This document shows, piece by piece, positions 1 through 6,719 of a DNA stretch of 15,781 bases. A program made the position numbers and the translations under genes. Source of the stretch: Acidobacteriota bacterium (lineage in GTDB: Bacteria > Acidobacteriota > Terriglobia > Terriglobales > Acidobacteriaceae); NCBI GenBank assembly GCA_021793595.1, contig JAJYSL010000091.1, forward strand, positions 1 to 15,781, in the 5' to 3' direction. The notes under the pieces were generated by a model. The model had not been told where the DNA came from, did not search any database, and saw nothing but the letters and a program-made list of their open reading frames with translations. Each line of letters starts with the position of its first letter. The stretch's first letter is position 1.

Positions 1-138
1 ATCGCCAATCGCGACCTGCCGCGTTTGTATGTTGAGGCGAAGGCATTTCTAAAACTGCGTGCGCAACGCAATCGCGTGGTTGCGAAAAGCAAGCGCGACA
101 AGGCCGCCGTGGCCGCAACACAACAAGTCGGCGCCTGA
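1..138 (+). CDS. 3' end of an unidentified gene (partial)
   Basis: An open frame enters from the left edge and ends at a TGA at 136-138, leaving 45 C-terminal residues. The tail is rich in Lys, Arg, Ala and Gln (for example the stretch KLRAQRNRVVAKSKRDK), which suggests a basic, probably helical or disordered C terminus. It carries no recognisable motif, so the protein cannot be named. It lies on the same strand as the downstream transporter pair but is separated from it by about 136 bases containing two hairpins. Other hopanoid genes such as hpnI, hpnJ or hpnK could lie further left, but nothing in these 45 residues shows that. That the frame is coding rests on its position at the edge and its clean end ahead of a terminator-like hairpin. 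Confidence 0.55.
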   Translation: MANRDLPRLYVEAKAFLKLRAQRNRVVAKSKRDKAAVAATQQVGA

Positions 139-170
139 GCGCGCGGCTGGTGCGGTTGGATTTTTATTTG

Positions 171-201
171 CGCGGTCAGCCAATCATTGCTGACCGCGTT
201 T
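171..201 (+). terminator. Hairpin after the partial left-edge gene, possible terminator
   Basis: A perfect 10-bp inverted repeat (CGCGGTCAGC at 171-180 and GCTGACCGCG at 189-198) encloses an 8-base loop. It is followed by TTT, CCG and TTT. It begins 32 bases after the TGA of the left-edge gene, which suits an intrinsic terminator, but the T-tract is short and interrupted. A transcript could therefore read through into the transporter genes. Upstream of the stem the plus strand is T-rich, so it would not work as a terminator on the minus strand. Confidence 0.5.
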
Positions 202-223
202 CCGTTTCGCCCTTTCGCAATGA

Positions 224-240
224 AACCTGCAACGCAGGTT
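224..240 (+). other. Small perfect hairpin before the transporter pair
   Basis: AACCTGC at 224-230 and GCAGGTT at 234-240 form a perfect 7-bp stem around a 3-base loop. It is followed at once by a second, weaker 4-bp inverted repeat (GAGG AA CCTC, 241-250). It lies between the terminator-like hairpin and the ATG at 275, and it covers an alternative in-frame TTG start at 239. It could affect translation of the first transporter gene or mRNA stability, or it may be chance. Confidence 0.3.
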
Positions 241-274
241 GAGGAACCTCGCCATCGCTATCTCGCAATCCACC

Positions 275-739
275 ATGACATTTCGCCGCTACCTGATTCT
301 CTGTGCTGTCATGATCGGCGCATCGGTGGGCGACACGTTTCTCAGCAAGGGAATGAAACAAGTCGGCCCGGTGTCGTTGCATCATCTGCTCACGCTGCTG
401 GTCGCGCTGAAGAATCCGTGGGTCCTGAGCGGAATTCTCTTCCTGATTCTATTTTTTGCGTCCTACCTGACCGCACTCTCATGGGCCGACCTGACATTTG
501 TTCTTCCTGCCACTGGATTTGGCTACGTGATCGTGGCGCTGCTGTCGAAATTCTGGCTGCATGAGACCCTCTCACCGGCCCGCTGGTTTGGCATCGCTCT
601 CATCACCATTGGTGTAGGCTTCGTGACGCACGGCCCTTCTTACACCAATCACGATCATCCAAACGTGGACGATGACAGTGACGCATCTCCAGATGTGCGA
701 GAACTGACTGCCGCAGGAAAAGGAGGCAGGCCGGCATGA
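275..739 (+). CDS. SMR/EamA-type small membrane transporter subunit 1
   Basis: A 154-residue protein with four likely transmembrane helices (about residues 6-23, 50-68, 74-94 and 99-118) and a polar C-terminal tail of about 35 residues containing an acidic DDDSD run. The segment SWADLTFVLPATGFGYVIV and the following HETLSPARWFGIALITIGV resemble the second half of small multidrug resistance and EamA half-transporters. The membrane-embedded Glu of EmrE-type drug pumps is not seen in helix 1. An Asp in a GD pair (residues 19-20) lies nearby, so drug/proton antiport is not a safe call; ArnE/ArnF-like lipid flippases are a closer structural analogy. The frame is open back to a TTG at 239, but the ATG at 275 puts helix 1 near the N terminus. 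Neither start has a clear ribosome-binding site. The stop overlaps the next start (ATGA), so the two genes are co-translated. Confidence 0.75.
   Translation: MTFRRYLILCAVMIGASVGDTFLSKGMKQVGPVSLHHLLTLLVALKNPWVLSGILFLILFFASYLTALSWADLTFVLPATGFGYVIVALLSKFWLHETLSPARWFGIALITIGVGFVTHGPSYTNHDHPNVDDDSDASPDVRELTAAGKGGRPA
721..726 (+). promoter_or_regulatory. Ribosome-binding site of transporter subunit 2
   Basis: AGGAGG, preceded by further A residues, lies 9 bases before the ATG at 736 and inside the end of the upstream transporter gene. It is a strong Shine-Dalgarno match. It fixes the start of the second subunit and suggests that its translation does not depend only on coupling at the ATGA overlap. 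Confidence 0.8.
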
Positions 740-1125
740 ATCTCTCTGGAGACGCAGCTGTCTGGTCGATGATCGGTGTCATCGTGCTGTTAGCCACAGC
801 CGGGGACGTATTGCTTGCCGGTGCCATTCGCCAGATCGGCGATTTTGACGTGATCCGCAGCCACTCCGGGTTGCAGGGTGCGATCCTCGCTGTGTTGCGC
901 AACGCACGCTTTTTCTCCGGCGTATCCTGCATGGCGCTGAGTTTTTTCTCGCTGCTTTTTGCTCTCAGTTGGGCAGATGTCAGCCTGGTGGCCCCCGCAT
1001 CGGCGGCGCTCACGTTTGTCACCAACGCATTTGCCGCCAAGTGGATATTGAAAGAGAATGTCGATGGACGCCGCTGGATTGCGGCCGTGTGCGTCTGTGC
1101 CGGCGTATTTTTTCTGAGCCGCTAG
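736..1125 (+). CDS. SMR/EamA-type small membrane transporter subunit 2
   Basis: A 129-residue protein, almost entirely hydrophobic, with four predicted membrane helices (about residues 9-30, 46-75, 80-99 and 110-127). It shares with its upstream neighbour the helix-1 pattern GD-x(2)-L-x(2)-G-x(2)-(K/R)-Q-(V/I)-G and a third-helix start LSWAD-(L/V), so the two look like an old tandem duplication that has diverged. It lacks the long polar tail of subunit 1. Overlapping, co-translated SMR pairs usually form obligate heterodimers (EbrAB, YkkCD, ArnEF), and that is the likely arrangement here. The substrate is unknown. It ends 13 bases before the convergent hpnE stop, so a lipid or hopanoid substrate is a contextual guess only. 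Confidence 0.78.
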   Translation: MNLSGDAAVWSMIGVIVLLATAGDVLLAGAIRQIGDFDVIRSHSGLQGAILAVLRNARFFSGVSCMALSFFSLLFALSWADVSLVAPASAALTFVTNAFAAKWILKENVDGRRWIAAVCVCAGVFFLSR

Positions 1126-1138
1126 ACATCAAGTCTCC

Positions 1139-2590
1139 CTACGGAAATAGCCGCATCAATCCCCGCGGTGGTAAATCCGGCTGCAGGAATTTTTGCGGCT
1201 TTCCGACAGAATTTGTCACTGCTTCCGCTGCAAGATTTCCGCTGCGTACCGCACCTTCCATGGTTGAAGGCCAGCCGGTCGCCGTCCAGTCTCCTGCCAG
1301 AAAAACTTCTGGCCATGCTGTGACGGGGCCCGGCCGATACGCATCCAGTCCCGGAGTAACAGAAAATGTTGCGCGCACTTCTTTCACCACGGCAGCTTTC
1401 AATAATTTCGCTTCGCGCACCACGGGAAAGAATTCTGCGAGCTCCAGCAGAGCCAGATCAATAATTTCCTGGCGAGACATCGGAACCAGCGCCTTTGACG
1501 CACTCACCACCAGTTCGAGATAGCTACCGGCATCCTCGGCGCGCCGCTGGGGCTGCAGCCGCGTCTTGTTGTACATCCATTGAATCGTTGTATCGAGCAG
1601 AACCGCATGATCCAGATTCGTAATCGTGCGATCGAACCAAAGGTGGATACCCGTGATCGGCGAATGCTGAAAATGTTCCAGCTTATCCACGAGCGATGCA
1701 GCAGCGCCTCCTGCAGGTGCAGGCAGCAGCGGATACAGCTTCTGCATCGACTCAAATGGAACCGCCAGCACCACGGCGTCCGCCTCGATATTGCCGCCCT
1801 CAAAACCAATTCGCCAACGACGGCTGTGCTCGTCGTACTGAAAGCCGTCGACGCTCGTGCGCAAGCTCACCTGGCCACCATGCGCTTCGATGAAACCAAC
1901 GGCGTGCGAATACAATTCGCTGAGCGGAATCGTCGGCACACCCATCCAGCCCGCCTGTTCTGACTGCATAAACGATGTGCGAAATACCATCGCCGCATAA
2001 TGGACCGAAACGCGATCGAGGTTTTCGTTGAGCGCACTGACCAGCACTGGATTCCAGAATCGATCGATGGCTCGCCGGGTCTGTCCATGACCCGCCAGCC
2101 ATGACGCGAAGTTCTCTTCGCTGTCCGCCGGAACGCCCCGTAGAAAACTCATCATGCCACGGCTGATGGCCACCTTATCCGCAAGAGACAGCACGGAAGA
2201 CTGCAGAAACGCCATCGCATTATGCAGCGGTGCCGGCAAACTTCCCGGACGCAGAAGACTCTGTCGTCCGCCCGGCTCAATAAAGGTAATGCGATCGAAC
2301 CAGCGAATCCGATCGGCCACGCCGAGCTGTTTGTAGAATGCGATCAAGTTCGTACAGCAGCCAAGCAAAACATGCTGGCAATTGTCGACCACCTCTCCCG
2401 TACCGGGATGCTCATAAGAGGAAGCTCGGCCACCGACATACGGACGCCGCTCGATCAGATGCACGTGATAGCCAGATTCGGCAAGCGCGCAACCGGCAGA
2501 CAGGCCGGCCAGCCCACCGCCAACGACCGCAACGTCGTGGATATCGGCACCGTAGGTGGTCGTGTCCGCCATGGCTTGTGTTGAGGTCAT
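1139..2590 (-). CDS. hpnE: Hydroxysqualene dehydroxylase, FAD-dependent (HpnE)
   Basis: HpnE reduces hydroxysqualene to squalene, the last step of the three-enzyme bacterial route from farnesyl diphosphate. The 483-residue protein starts with a dinucleotide-binding motif GGGLAG (residues 24-29), an acidic residue ending the second strand (Glu47) and GGRAS (53-57), as in the amine oxidase/phytoene desaturase family. Near the C terminus (about 430-455) is the family's FAD-contacting segment, starting FLAGD and continuing WPSTMEGAVRSG. The frame is open to 2665, but that would overlap hpnD by 53 bases and add an atypical N terminus. The ATG at 2590, 22 bases after the hpnD stop, fits better, and an ATG at 2572 is also possible; neither has a clear ribosome-binding site. 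It is the last gene of the operon and converges on the transporter pair. Confidence 0.93.
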   Translation of the reverse strand: MTSTQAMADTTTYGADIHDVAVVGGGLAGLSAGCALAESGYHVHLIERRPYVGGRASSYEHPGTGEVVDNCQHVLLGCCTNLIAFYKQLGVADRIRWFDRITFIEPGGRQSLLRPGSLPAPLHNAMAFLQSSVLSLADKVAISRGMMSFLRGVPADSEENFASWLAGHGQTRRAIDRFWNPVLVSALNENLDRVSVHYAAMVFRTSFMQSEQAGWMGVPTIPLSELYSHAVGFIEAHGGQVSLRTSVDGFQYDEHSRRWRIGFEGGNIEADAVVLAVPFESMQKLYPLLPAPAGGAAASLVDKLEHFQHSPITGIHLWFDRTITNLDHAVLLDTTIQWMYNKTRLQPQRRAEDAGSYLELVVSASKALVPMSRQEIIDLALLELAEFFPVVREAKLLKAAVVKEVRATFSVTPGLDAYRPGPVTAWPEVFLAGDWTATGWPSTMEGAVRSGNLAAEAVTNSVGKPQKFLQPDLPPRGLMRLFP

Positions 2591-2612
2591 TGCAAAGATA
2601 AAGTTCTGCCGG

Positions 2613-3527
2613 TTATATGCCTTGTACCCACCGCAAGCGAAACGCCATCCACAATCCGCGGGCAAGTATCCAGAGCTTCTCCCCCGTCGGCAGGCTCACT
2701 CGCTGGGCGAATACTTCGTAGTGCGCGCTTTCAATCCGTTGCAGCAAACGCCGATAGATCGTGACCAGCACCCATAGAGCTGCTCGGCTGTCCGGCGAGA
2801 TTAGCGGCAATAGCTTGTCTGCCGCCCGGTAATATTCTCGGGCGCGTCCAGCCTCCATATCCAACAGGCCGCGTTCGTCCGCATTCATTTTCTGCCTGGG
2901 GTGTCGTGCGGTGAACTGCTCCACCGTCAGATGAAATTGCTTCAGGTCGTCGAGCGGAAGATACACCCTGCCGCGCTCCGCATCTTCGCGAACATCGCGC
3001 AGAATATTTGTCAGCTGAAATGCAATGCCCGTCTGCTCCGCCAACGCTTCCGCCTGCGGATCCGTATAGCCGAAAATGCGAATGCACACCAGCCCTACGA
3101 CGGAGGCCACGAAATAGCAGTAGCGATAAAGATCTTCGAATGTGGGATAGGTCGCAATTTCCGTCCCACTGGTTGGGGCACTTAGATCGAGCATGGTTCC
3201 CTGCACCAGTTGGTCGAGCAACTCTGTTGAAATTCCGAATCGCCGCTGTGAATCTCTCAATGCAATAAATACGGGGTTGTTTGTGGGTTCACCCGCGGCG
3301 GCACGATGCCAGTCCTCCAGCCAGCGCTGCGATTGAGTCAGCCGTTCTTGTCGCGGAAGTTGCTCGTCGTCCGCCAGGTCATCCGCATGACGCATGAAGG
3401 CATACACGGCACAAACAGCGGCGCGCTTCGTCTTGGGCAATGCACGAAATGCATAGTAGAAATTCTTTGCTTCTCGCCGCGCAATCGATTCGCAGGCGGC
3501 ATACGCTTGCGCCACCGAATCACTCAC
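2613..3527 (-). CDS. hpnD: Presqualene diphosphate synthase (HpnD)
   Basis: HpnD condenses two farnesyl diphosphates to presqualene diphosphate, the first committed step to squalene. The 304-residue protein has the two Asp-rich, magnesium-binding motifs of the squalene/phytoene synthase family: DDLADD at residues 49-54 and RDVRED at 177-182, the latter followed by an RGRVYLP segment. The helix YCYFVASVVGL (136-146) is also typical. The start is GTG at 3527, overlapping the hpnC TGA as GTGA, with a weak AAGGCAGG ribosome-binding site upstream, so translation is coupled to hpnC. It is told apart from its paralogue HpnC by DDLADD against DDLGDE and by gene order. A phytoene synthase is unlikely given the hpnC and hpnE neighbours. 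Confidence 0.93.
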   Translation of the reverse strand: MSDSVAQAYAACESIARREAKNFYYAFRALPKTKRAAVCAVYAFMRHADDLADDEQLPRQERLTQSQRWLEDWHRAAAGEPTNNPVFIALRDSQRRFGISTELLDQLVQGTMLDLSAPTSGTEIATYPTFEDLYRYCYFVASVVGLVCIRIFGYTDPQAEALAEQTGIAFQLTNILRDVREDAERGRVYLPLDDLKQFHLTVEQFTARHPRQKMNADERGLLDMEAGRAREYYRAADKLLPLISPDSRAALWVLVTIYRRLLQRIESAHYEVFAQRVSLPTGEKLWILARGLWMAFRLRWVQGI

Positions 3528-4486
3528 GCAGCCTGCCTTGCGGTCAGTCGCTCAAGAAATGCGCGCACTAGCAGCGCAGCCTTCCGCGGCTTGGAAATCA
3601 CTGGTCGAGATCGGAGCACATCGTAATTCTGTCTCTTAATGGCTCGCAGAATCTCTTGTCCCCCCCGGCTGAACAGCTCGATGTCAACCGCAATCTCCTT
3701 GTCGACCCGGTCCCGCAATGGTGCCCCCGCCTCAAACAACTTCTGCGCGAACGCCACTTCATGTTCCATCAGATTGCGAAATTCCAGACTGAACCGCCGA
3801 TCTCGAATCTGCTCTTCGGTCGCGCCGAATCGCTCCATATCTTCTAGTGGAAGGTAGATTCGATGACGCAAATAATCCTCGCGCACATCCTGCCAAAAAT
3901 TTGCCAGTTGCAGTGCGGTGCAGGTGAAGTCCGAAAGCGTAAACAACTCTGGCTCGCGGTAGCCGCAAACATACAACACCAGGTGCCCTACCGGATTGGC
4001 CGAATTGCGGCAGTAGCCAAACACATCTTCCATGGTGGGATATCGCGTCACCGTCTGATCCTGACGAAATGCAACCAGAAGGTTCGCGAACGGATTCTTT
4101 GGAATGTTGCAGACGCGAATCGTTTCCGCGAGAGCGACAAACACCGCGTGGCGCGTCACTCCCTGGTAGCAGGCATCCAACTCGCCGTTCCAGAAGTCCA
4201 GCAGTGCCAGCGATTGCTGCGCGTCGCCGACCTCATCCCCCAAATCGTCCGAGATGCGGCAGTAGGCGTAAATGCTTTGAAAGTGCGGTCGCAATTGCTT
4301 CGGCAGAAACCAGGTTGCAACATGGAAATTCTCGTAGTGCGATTCTGCTAACTCCCTGCAGTACGCCTGTGCTTCCGCCAGCGTGGGCGCCTGTTTTGGC
4401 ATCCGGTATTGGGCGGGAAGCTTCCTCCACGCCGACTCCAGCGCCTCTGCGGAATTCCTGTCCGTCTGCTGCAGGCCACTAGTCAT
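3524..4486 (-). CDS. hpnC: Hydroxysqualene synthase (HpnC)
   Basis: HpnC converts presqualene diphosphate to hydroxysqualene, the middle step between HpnD and HpnE. The 320-residue protein is a squalene/phytoene synthase family member with DDLGDE at residues 80-85 and QDVREDY at 199-205, preceded by ENFHVATWFLP (52-62), which is characteristic of HpnC. The frame is open to 4528, but a GAGGG ribosome-binding site at 4495-4499 sits 8 bases before the ATG at 4486, so that start is chosen. It overlaps the end of the upstream dehydrogenase gene by 8 bases and hpnD by 4. Position and motifs both support HpnC over a generic phytoene synthase. Confidence 0.93.
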   Translation of the reverse strand: MTSGLQQTDRNSAEALESAWRKLPAQYRMPKQAPTLAEAQAYCRELAESHYENFHVATWFLPKQLRPHFQSIYAYCRISDDLGDEVGDAQQSLALLDFWNGELDACYQGVTRHAVFVALAETIRVCNIPKNPFANLLVAFRQDQTVTRYPTMEDVFGYCRNSANPVGHLVLYVCGYREPELFTLSDFTCTALQLANFWQDVREDYLRHRIYLPLEDMERFGATEEQIRDRRFSLEFRNLMEHEVAFAQKLFEAGAPLRDRVDKEIAVDIELFSRGGQEILRAIKRQNYDVLRSRPVISKPRKAALLVRAFLERLTARQAA

Positions 4487-5543
4487 CGTTCCATCCCTCG
4501 CCGGGATGTATCGCAATCTTAATGTCATTGTTGCGATTCAAAAAATGCCGAAAAACGGGAACCAGTTCTTCCAGGGGTGCTCGCCCCGTCAGAAACCTGC
4601 TGCTCTCGAACCTGCCACTCGCAATCCAATCAAAGGCACGGCGACACACGGATGGACGATGATGAAAACTGGCGCGCAGCGTCAGATCGTTGTAGTGCAG
4701 ACGGTTGGTATCAAGCGCGACCTGCGTGCCTGCCGCACAACCGCCAAAGAAATTGACCACGCCGCCTTTGCGCACCATGTCGACGGCCCATTGCCAGGTC
4801 TCAGGTGTCGCCACCGCTTCCACTACCGAATCCGCACCGTGGCGCTGTGGGGTCAGCGCGCGAACGGCAGCGATCACGTCGCCGGTCATCGTCGTCTGCA
4901 CAACATGACGCGCCCCAAACGAACGGGCTAGCTGCACCTGCTCCGTGTGCTTCACCACCGCGATCACTTCGATGTTGTTCAGCGCAGCCGCGTGAATAAA
5001 CATCAGCCCAATGGGACCGGCCCCAATCACTACCATCTGTTCTCCGGCTTGAGCGCCAATTTCATCCATGCCGTGCAGCACGCAAGCCAGCGGCTCGGTC
5101 AGGGCTGCATGCTCCAGCGGTAACGATGCTGGAACGAGAAATGCATTTTTCATCACGATGCGCGCGGGAATCCGAAAATATTCTGCGTATGCACCATTAT
5201 TGAAAATCAGATCGTCGCAAAGATTTTCCTGCTTCTTACGGCAGAAATAACACTCCCCACACGGTGCGGAATTGACCGCGACCACGCGATCCCCTTCCCG
5301 AAACTTCGTCACCCCCTCACCCACCTGGGATACGACTCCTGCCATTTCATGCCCAAACGGCGCAGGCGGCTTCAGCATTTTCTCGTGATAGCCGCGGCGA
5401 AATACTTTCAGATCGGTTCCGCAGGTCAGCGCGGCGGCGACACGGACAACAATCTCCCCTGCGCCCGCTTCCGGGACGGGCAACCTTTCAATCCGAACAT
5501 CTTCTTTGCCGTACAAAATAGCGGCATTCATTTCAGCGGTCAT
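4479..5543 (-). CDS. Zinc-dependent MDR alcohol/polyol dehydrogenase, second copy in operon
   Basis: A medium-chain zinc dehydrogenase of 354 residues, related to sorbitol/threonine dehydrogenases. Visible features are the catalytic zinc ligands Cys41 (in TCGTD) and His65-Glu66 (GHE), a Glu in LTEPLAC, the structural zinc cysteines Cys95, 98, 101 and 109 with canonical spacing, and the NAD(P)-binding motif GAGPIG. It therefore probably oxidises an alcohol or reduces an aldehyde/ketone with NAD(P)H. It lies between the other MDR gene and hpnC and overlaps hpnC by 8 bases, so it belongs to the hopanoid operon. Its substrate is unknown; a hopanoid side-chain sugar is a reasonable hypothesis. An ATG at 5606 would add 21 residues of atypical sequence with rare AGA and ATA codons. 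The ATG at 5543 (or 5531) matches the usual family N terminus, but no start has a good ribosome-binding site. Confidence 0.85.
   Translation of the reverse strand: MTAEMNAAILYGKEDVRIERLPVPEAGAGEIVVRVAAALTCGTDLKVFRRGYHEKMLKPPAPFGHEMAGVVSQVGEGVTKFREGDRVVAVNSAPCGECYFCRKKQENLCDDLIFNNGAYAEYFRIPARIVMKNAFLVPASLPLEHAALTEPLACVLHGMDEIGAQAGEQMVVIGAGPIGLMFIHAAALNNIEVIAVVKHTEQVQLARSFGARHVVQTTMTGDVIAAVRALTPQRHGADSVVEAVATPETWQWAVDMVRKGGVVNFFGGCAAGTQVALDTNRLHYNDLTLRASFHHRPSVCRRAFDWIASGRFESSRFLTGRAPLEELVPVFRHFLNRNNDIKIAIHPGEGWNDD
4495..4499 (-). promoter_or_regulatory. Ribosome-binding site of hpnC
   Basis: GAGGG on the minus strand lies 8 bases before the ATG at 4486, inside the end of the upstream dehydrogenase gene. 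It decides between this start and a longer frame reaching 4528. Confidence 0.65.
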
Positions 5544-5570
5544 ATCGATGGTTTTGCAGACTGCAGTGTG

Positions 5571-5582
5571 AGTCGATCGACT
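5571..5582. promoter_or_regulatory. Perfect 12-bp palindrome between the two dehydrogenase genes
   Basis: AGTCGATCGACT is its own reverse complement. It lies in the 80-base gap between the upstream MDR stop (5624) and the preferred start of the downstream MDR gene (5543). The surrounding minus-strand sequence is unusually A-rich for this locus. It could be an operator for an internal promoter, but no convincing -35/-10 pair was seen. If translation starts at 5606 instead, the palindrome is coding. Confidence 0.3.
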
Positions 5583-5623
5583 TATGTTTTCTTTCACTCT
5601 TGACATGACAGAACGAGGAGTAC

Positions 5624-6718
5624 CTACGGCTGAATCACTACTTTCATCGAGTCCGGTTTAGGATCAGAGGCGAAGACAATCGCTTCCGCCGCCTGTTCCA
5701 GCGGAAACGTATGGGAGATCAGGCGAGTCAAGTTAAAGCGATCGGGATAGCCGTCCAGCACCAATTGAGAAGCCGTGTGCTGTACATCCGCCGAAGAACT
5801 GTAGGATCCGATGAGCGATTTTTCGTCCATGCAGATTGCAGCCGGATCGATGACCGCTTCACCATGTTGCGTTGCAGCAAACAGCAATACGCGTCCGCCA
5901 AAGCGCACGGCATCCATGGCCGGACGAATTAAAGCATCGCCACCAACAGCCACAATCACAACATCCGCGCCGCGACCTTCGGTGTGTTCTTTCACTACCG
6001 CGATTGGATCCTGTTTATCGGCATAGATTGGATGATGCAGATCGAATTGCGATGCCACTTGGTGACGCGACGGATAAAGATCCGAGGTGAGCACGGTCGC
6101 GCCGGCCTGCCGCGCCAAGGAGGCCAGCAGAATTCCAATCGGTCCCTGACCGATCACGAGCACGGTCTCATCTGCAGCCAGATGAAGATTGTGAATCGCC
6201 TTGTAGCACGTGTTGACGGGCTCAATCCATATCGCTTGTTCGAAAGGAACATGATCCGGAATCCGCACTAGTCCCCGCTCGACAATCCAGTCCATCACTC
6301 GAATGTATTCCGCAAACCCGCCGCCCGACGGCTCGAATCCCGCGGTACAACCTACGCGCTTATAACTCTCGCACTGCGAAAATGTTTTCTTCCTGCAGTA
6401 ATAGCAGCCCTTCCCGCATGGAATGTGATGAAATGCCATCACCCGGTCGCCCACCTTCCAGCCGCTTACCTTGTCGCCGACGGCGGCAATCACGCCTGCC
6501 ATTTCGTGGCCGAAAATGCGCGGAGCGGAATGCGAACCGGTGTGAATCTTCTTCAGATCGGTCCCGCAGATCCCGCAGCTATGAATTTTGACCAGGACTT
6601 CGCCCGCGCCAATTTTAGGAACAGGCACGTTCTCCACGCGAACGTCATTGATGCCGCGATAAATCGCTGCCCGCATTGTTGAGGGAATTGAACCGTTAAA
6701 GGTAGTCACTGTTTCCAT
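5624..6718 (-). CDS. Zinc-dependent MDR alcohol/polyol dehydrogenase, first copy in operon
   Basis: A 364-residue medium-chain zinc dehydrogenase. It has catalytic ligands Cys51 (GICGTD) and His71-Glu72 (GHE), a Glu in WIEPVNTC, and the coenzyme-binding motif GQGPIG in the Rossmann domain. The structural zinc loop has Cys101, 105, 108 and 116, so the first spacing is C-x3-C rather than the usual C-x2-C, an extra residue that may alter the lobe. It is clearly not a recent copy of the neighbouring dehydrogenase; the two differ throughout. The gene starts one base after the hpnG stop, so it is almost certainly co-expressed with hpnG, whose product is a ribose-bearing hopanoid. The reduction of that sugar is an attractive but unproven role. 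Sorbitol- or ribitol-type polyol dehydrogenases are the nearest functional analogues. An in-frame ATG at 6676 is an alternative start. Confidence 0.86.
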   Translation of the reverse strand: METVTTFNGSIPSTMRAAIYRGINDVRVENVPVPKIGAGEVLVKIHSCGICGTDLKKIHTGSHSAPRIFGHEMAGVIAAVGDKVSGWKVGDRVMAFHHIPCGKGCYYCRKKTFSQCESYKRVGCTAGFEPSGGGFAEYIRVMDWIVERGLVRIPDHVPFEQAIWIEPVNTCYKAIHNLHLAADETVLVIGQGPIGILLASLARQAGATVLTSDLYPSRHQVASQFDLHHPIYADKQDPIAVVKEHTEGRGADVVIVAVGGDALIRPAMDAVRFGGRVLLFAATQHGEAVIDPAAICMDEKSLIGSYSSSADVQHTASQLVLDGYPDRFNLTRLISHTFPLEQAAEAIVFASDPKPDSMKVVIQP

Positions 6719-6719
6719 T

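Noticed and set aside
2613..4486. hpnC and hpnD as phytoene synthases of a carotenoid pathway
   Set aside because: Two squalene/phytoene synthase paralogues together with hpnE, shc, hpnH and hpnG fit the three-enzyme squalene route; no carotenoid cyclase or isomerase is present.
5600..5605. TTGACA on the plus strand as a -35 box
   Set aside because: No -10-like hexamer follows at suitable spacing, and no plus-strand gene lies downstream of it.
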